This document shows, piece after piece, positions 59,216 to 64,000 of a stretch of DNA of 64,000 nt. Source of the DNA: Acanthosoma haemorrhoidale (Eukaryota; Arthropoda; Insecta; Hemiptera; Acanthosomatidae); assembly GCA_930367205.1 (NCBI GenBank), contig OV884011.1, positions 38,515,754 through 38,579,753 of the forward strand, read 5' to 3'. The notes beneath the pieces were generated by a model, which was given only the letters and a program-made list of their open reading frames with translations, made no database searches and had not been told where the DNA came from. Each line of letters starts with the position of its first letter. The stretch's first letter is position 1. Position numbers and translations under genes: made by a program.

Positions 59216-62200
59216 ATAATTTTAAAATTTATCCCATCGGTAAATATCCCTACTTAAGTCGTTTAAATCCTTGGAAAATAAACACTGGAGACGCTGCGAG
59301 TGCAGTTAGAAATGCAACGGAAAGTATTTACCTTGACTCTTTTCCAGTTATGATAAGTGAGTCGAAGAATGAAAGGGAGTTGCATTGGAGGCGCCGTTAC
59401 CTGCCAAAGGTCAACATTATCTTCCCAACGGTTTATGGATGCTTCTGTGGAGTTCCGATAGAGTAACCTAGACTGCTGGAGTAACCTGTGACCTAGTAGG
59501 CTGGAGCAACGGTAGAAATAGACAGAATGCCCTGAATCAACCTAACGAAATTGCTTATGAAAATCTCATAAGAATCTCAAGGAAAACAGGTCGTAATAAT
59601 TACATTTTCTAGCCACACAATGAACTCGTTGAACAGTGACAGCAACAACTATCAAAGTCGATGATTGAAACTTTGTAAACATCTCTAGCAGCACTCCCTA
59701 TCTAATATGATAGGTGATTGTCTCTTTCCAGTTTTAATAATCCTAAGTCCTTTCAAAATCATCACAAATTTTTCTGAACGAATCCTTGATTAGGGTCATG
59801 TTAGGGGCATAGATCATGTTCGTACTTTTGGACTTTTTTTGGTTTAGATCGAGTTGATGTGGTCCAACAATGGTTAAGAAATATATCAATAAGTAGTAGG
59901 TCCTGTTCTGTCTATACCTTTTTGCTGACAAAACTAAAACATTTCATTTATAGCTTAGGGTCTATTTATTACTTTATATTGATACTCGTGACCTGAGGCC
60001 TATTCTATCCGTAAGTGGCAACAAGTCCTACCTAATTAGTCATTAGACAACAGTTCAATGTTCAACAAGGTAAAGTCGATCTGGTTGTAATTGATCACTA
60101 TCGATAGTAGGATGTGGATTCACACGACTACTTTTGCTTTCTAAGCGACATAGAAACGAAACTATCAAGTTGTTGACTTCAAGATAGCTGACATGGAATT
60201 CAGTGGGGTTGTTCGTTCCATTTGATCTAGTGAGAGCTGTGCAACTAAATCTTTTCCGTCAGTTACATTTCTTTTCCTTTCGCTTTCGTTCACTGCCATT
60301 TAGATGACTGATTTCTTTCCATTCGAAATTAATATCAGGTTAAATCCAAGAACTTTCAATTATATAAGTCTTAATAGCAGTAATTCCTGCAATAGCGTGT
60401 AATTCGTAATTGTCTTTGGATTCAATCTCTTTGGAAATTAATAACCGCAATTTGATATATTATATTTCATGCAGTAGATGAATATTACTAATGGCTGCTA
60501 GATATAGAAATATCAGCATTCTTCCAGAAGAATGTATGTTTTCTATTAAATGAAATTTTTATTTAGTATGATTTTTTTCATAGGCTTCATAGGCCCACAA
60601 GACAGGAAAAATATCATTCCACGTAATAGTAAAGACCTTGAAACAAAATTAGTAAGGAATATTAAAAAAAAAAATATATTAAAGAAGAGTGTGGGGTAAT
60701 TTTTAAGTTATCTTTACACCGAGGGCGATTTCAATATCTTTATTATCATAATTTGTATGATTTATTACCTTCACAATTCATTTCATTATTCATCAAACAA
60801 ATTCTTTATCAAGAATGTGTGGAAAATAGTGCAATACAATTCTGGGAAGAACAACCCGGAAAAACTGAGCGAATGAATAATTTATGTAACAGTTAGCGAT
60901 TTCCAAGATATTTTTTATCCACAATTTTTTTTGTGGGATCGTGCAACGCATTCATTAAAGTTGATCACTTATGGTAACGGCCCTTGATGCAACTCCTGAG
61001 AGGTGTAGCAACTCCTCCAAGCGCCAAGGATGAAAGAAGCTTCTCTCGCATACAGCACACAACTCTCACGCTATCCGGAAACTGTCAAGGCTTCTGCTAG
61101 CTGTTGTTCCCCCTTCAATTACAGTGACTTCGACTAATTCACTATGTGTACTATCCGTTTGTGTCTTAGCAACTAGATTCGCAAGGCAAAATATATGTCA
61201 TCAACAGTACCTATAAATGCAACATGCATAGAAGAGAGAACATACATTTCATAAAATAACAGTCCTGCGATAAATTCGGATGGCAAAACGATTCGTTGCC
61301 ATGAGTTAGCCTTTGACAGAAGAGAAGAGAATGTCAGAGAAGAGAACTAAAAAAGGCTGTGATTAATTAACGGATACAATTTATTGATTCTAATTCAAGC
61401 AACAATAAGACATAAAACGTTCCAGGAATGATTGACAGATAAATGGAAATGTCTCTCGAGAATTCGCAATATAAAAGCAACGAAATAGCGTCAGTTCTTT
61501 ATCATTTATTATCTTTATAGAAATAATAATGTATGATGATACCATAGCTTGTAACAAAGAAGCTCTTAAGATACTTAGGACATGGGAGGAAACACTAAGT
61601 CGAAGCAAAATAATAATTAATCCCTCTAAGAACAATCGGGAAGCTAAGAAGATTAACGAATCGAATTATGTAGCATCCATTCATGAGCAGCGGCATGGAG
61701 CTCCAACACCTTTTTAATACGGTAATACCTTTTTTAACTTTATCTAATTTAAAAATTTCTTATGCACTATGAAAATTGATTCTTAAATATTAAAACTTAA
61801 GAGTAAAGATTTATGATAAATATGAGCTCATATATCTTAGGCAATATATGATATGAGACTATTGGTTTGTATAATGACTCGGGATTAACTCCCTACTACC
61901 ATAAGGAGTTTTTCTTTGCAGGTAGTGCAGGAGGTGCAATGTTTCCGGGCGGGGTTAGCTCAGCTTTGTAAAAATAAATGAGAAGCGGCTTGAATAAAGA
62001 AGTAGTGAACCCAGGGTTTATGGGGTTTGTTGCCTGAAGATGGCGGCATAGAGTTGTATAAACCGTTCTGTGCAAAGAAATATTTTAAAAAGTCATGAAA
62101 ATATTATTCACTATCTCTTGAGTTTGTCACCTCTTCCAAGCCTAACAGTATTTTTTTCGGTTTCGGGCCCCCCGAAACAGTCTAATCGTCAATGATATAA

Positions 62201-64000
62201 AACAAGTGGATAGGAACAAACGCGCTAATGTAGAGCATTCATTGGAAAGTACTCAATCACTTCATTTGGGAGAGTTCACCTAAGTAGAAGTGGGATTTTT
62301 TTACTGAATTCGGAGAGAAGTGAGTGGAATTCCCTCAATCCGGGGGACTATTACTTGCCATTATCTTGGAAAGGGCAGCTTCAATCAGCAGGGGAAGTGT
62401 GTGTGTGCTCAATACAAGGCGAAAGCAAACCTCTTGAAAGGGTACCGATGTACATAGCATTCCTTCCTTGCTTGTAGAACGTTGTCTATTTCTCTGTTCT
62501 GAGTTTCACCTCTTTGCCAAAAATACCTGAAGCAGATAAAGAAGCGTGAAATCGAGCTTATTCAAAGTATTACAACCATGTAAGAATCGCTAGTCTACCC
62601 TCAGAGTTCGCCTATTAAACTAAAGGATCTCATATTACCCGGGGATACATCTAATCATGAGTGTATTTTTTTTAACATTGATTATGGAAAGAAATTGCAT
62701 TATTTTAAATATAAATAAGCGAAACGAAGGACAAAGGAAGCGAATAAACGATTATTGTATCAAAAATATTTCTTTTTATTTGTATTATCATCTCAATCAC
62801 TAAAAATCGCTTGTAAAAATTACTGATGTTTGTTGTCAAAATTGTTTTGTTTTTTTAACATCTTTGAAATTATTTTTGAGAAAAACTCAAGAATAAACTT
62901 CAAGAAATTCAAATCGTAAATCCTGGGAAACGTTAATAATCTAGGTACCGAGATTTCACACAGCTGGCAATTGTTGTTATTGCACTGAACAGCATATTTC
63001 CAAGTTTTGTGGAATGTACTTTTTACATTCGTAGAATATGTTGCGAAAATATCAAGACTACTGTAAATCGTTGTCCTTATAGAATTAATAAATTCTAAGC
63101 GTGCTTCCCTAACCCTTTTGACATGCAAATTCTACATGGGGGGGGGGAAAGGGTCGCCTTACACGTTTTTGCTTTGATATTCAATACTGTGTGACATTTT
63201 GAAACTTGTACCCGGACATTTGTTTACGTTTAATAAACACTCACAGCGTAATTAATTCTGTTTTGTGTGGGTAAAGGTTCATATTTCAGCGTTGCAGGAA
63301 GTGCCACCATGTGTTGTGGTCAGCCTGGCTATTTATTTGCTAGTTATGTATACTAGTAAATAACATTTTTTTTTTCAATCGATACGCCAAAAAAACTTGT
63401 TTTTCGTTACAAAAACTGAGGGGTAGCCTTTCAAATAACATGTTAAATCTTCATTGGCCTGTTTCGCTTATGCAATCTGTGTCAATGTTTACATTGACTA
63501 AGAAATTGGTTCGGTTGAAGGGTGCCGCATCGAAATACGACAGTGCTTTGGTTCAGACATTGATCCGTTCACAATACTTCAAAAGTCAAAATAAGTATTA
63601 GTACTAATCTTAGTTAGTTTTATCCACAAGAAGTTTTGTTCATATCATTTATAATTCGTGTCTTTGAATTTTAACCAAACACTCAGTATATTTCGAGGCA
63701 TTACGGAATATAACTTTCAATTTGAGACAGACGATTACCCTGTTTCAAAGTACAGATTCTTCATTCGACTACGGCAACCAGACCGAACCAATTCACCGGC
63801 ATTACTGCACGAAGATACCGCGAACTGACATGAACATAAAGCATTGTCTGGTTGACATTTAAACGATAAAGAGGACAACCCTAGCCGAGATGTTTGCGAA
63901 ATAGAAGATATTCCCACAGGGGAAAGCACACGGGGTCGTGGCGTGTGCTGGTCCCGACGCTTGTGAAATTTGCTACCTCACTGATTTTCCTGTATATCGT
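59216..64000. other. Non-coding DNA to the window end
   Basis: No gene recognised. Items seen: 'gactgctggagtaacctgtgacctagtaggctggagcaac'-type local duplication near 59470-59510, a G10 run at 63138-63147, a 7-bp GC hairpin near 62159-62177, and the repeat fragment near 63497-63565. ORFs of 62-102 codons on both strands look random. Confidence 0.5.
63497..63565. repeat. Short dispersed repeat shared with 53030-53100
   Basis: About 65 bases aligned with 53030-53100 in the same orientation: 'gctrcatcgaaatay-g-cagtgcttyggtt' with scattered changes. Family unknown. Confidence 0.4.

Noticed and set aside
59116..59466. 116-codon plus-strand ORF
   Set aside because: Its first third overlaps a tRNA-like SINE head, and the rest is unrecognisable.

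Overview
This is eukaryotic, AT-rich, intron-containing DNA. The protein families point to an insect. A hemipteran is my best guess, from the overall feel of the Hsp70 sequence and the kinase, but the order is not established. No bacterial, plasmid or phage feature is present, and I saw no rRNA gene, functional tRNA gene or CRISPR array.

Positions 1-24,743 form a head-to-tail array with a unit of about 6.3 kb. Each unit carries one intronless, inducible-type cytosolic Hsp70 gene on the minus strand. Four complete genes are visible, followed by a partial fifth unit with no gene. Each gene has a TATA box, a perfect heat shock element next to it, a poly(A) signal and, where sequenced, a distal five-unit heat shock element. 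A tRNA-derived SINE lies in every spacer that was sequenced. Units 3 and 4 are almost identical. Unit 2 is a mosaic: its left part matches unit 1 and its right part matches units 3 and 4. A 200-N gap at 9,897-10,096 stands in for about 1.4 kb.

Positions 25,976-33,465 hold eight minus-strand exons of a receptor tyrosine kinase. The kinase domain is complete and keeps its catalytic residues; it most resembles insect Cad96Ca (Stitcher). All splice junctions fit GT-AG with matching phases. The visible ectodomain is a long, cysteine-free, mucin-like region. The first exon or exons, with the start codon and signal peptide, were not found and should lie further right or outside the window.

Positions 33,466-64,000 contain no convincing protein-coding gene. 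They hold relics of transposable elements: two jockey-like LINE fragments, one interrupted by a 577-bp insertion with 8-bp target duplications; a head-to-head pair of tRNA-derived SINEs; a broken helix-turn-helix transposase-like fragment; further tRNA-like heads; a long GA microsatellite; and homopolymer runs. The region may be a long 5' intron or upstream sequence of the kinase gene.

No new multi-gene system stands out. The main interest is the concerted evolution and mosaic structure of the Hsp70 array and the unusual ectodomain of the kinase. All comparisons were made by eye.
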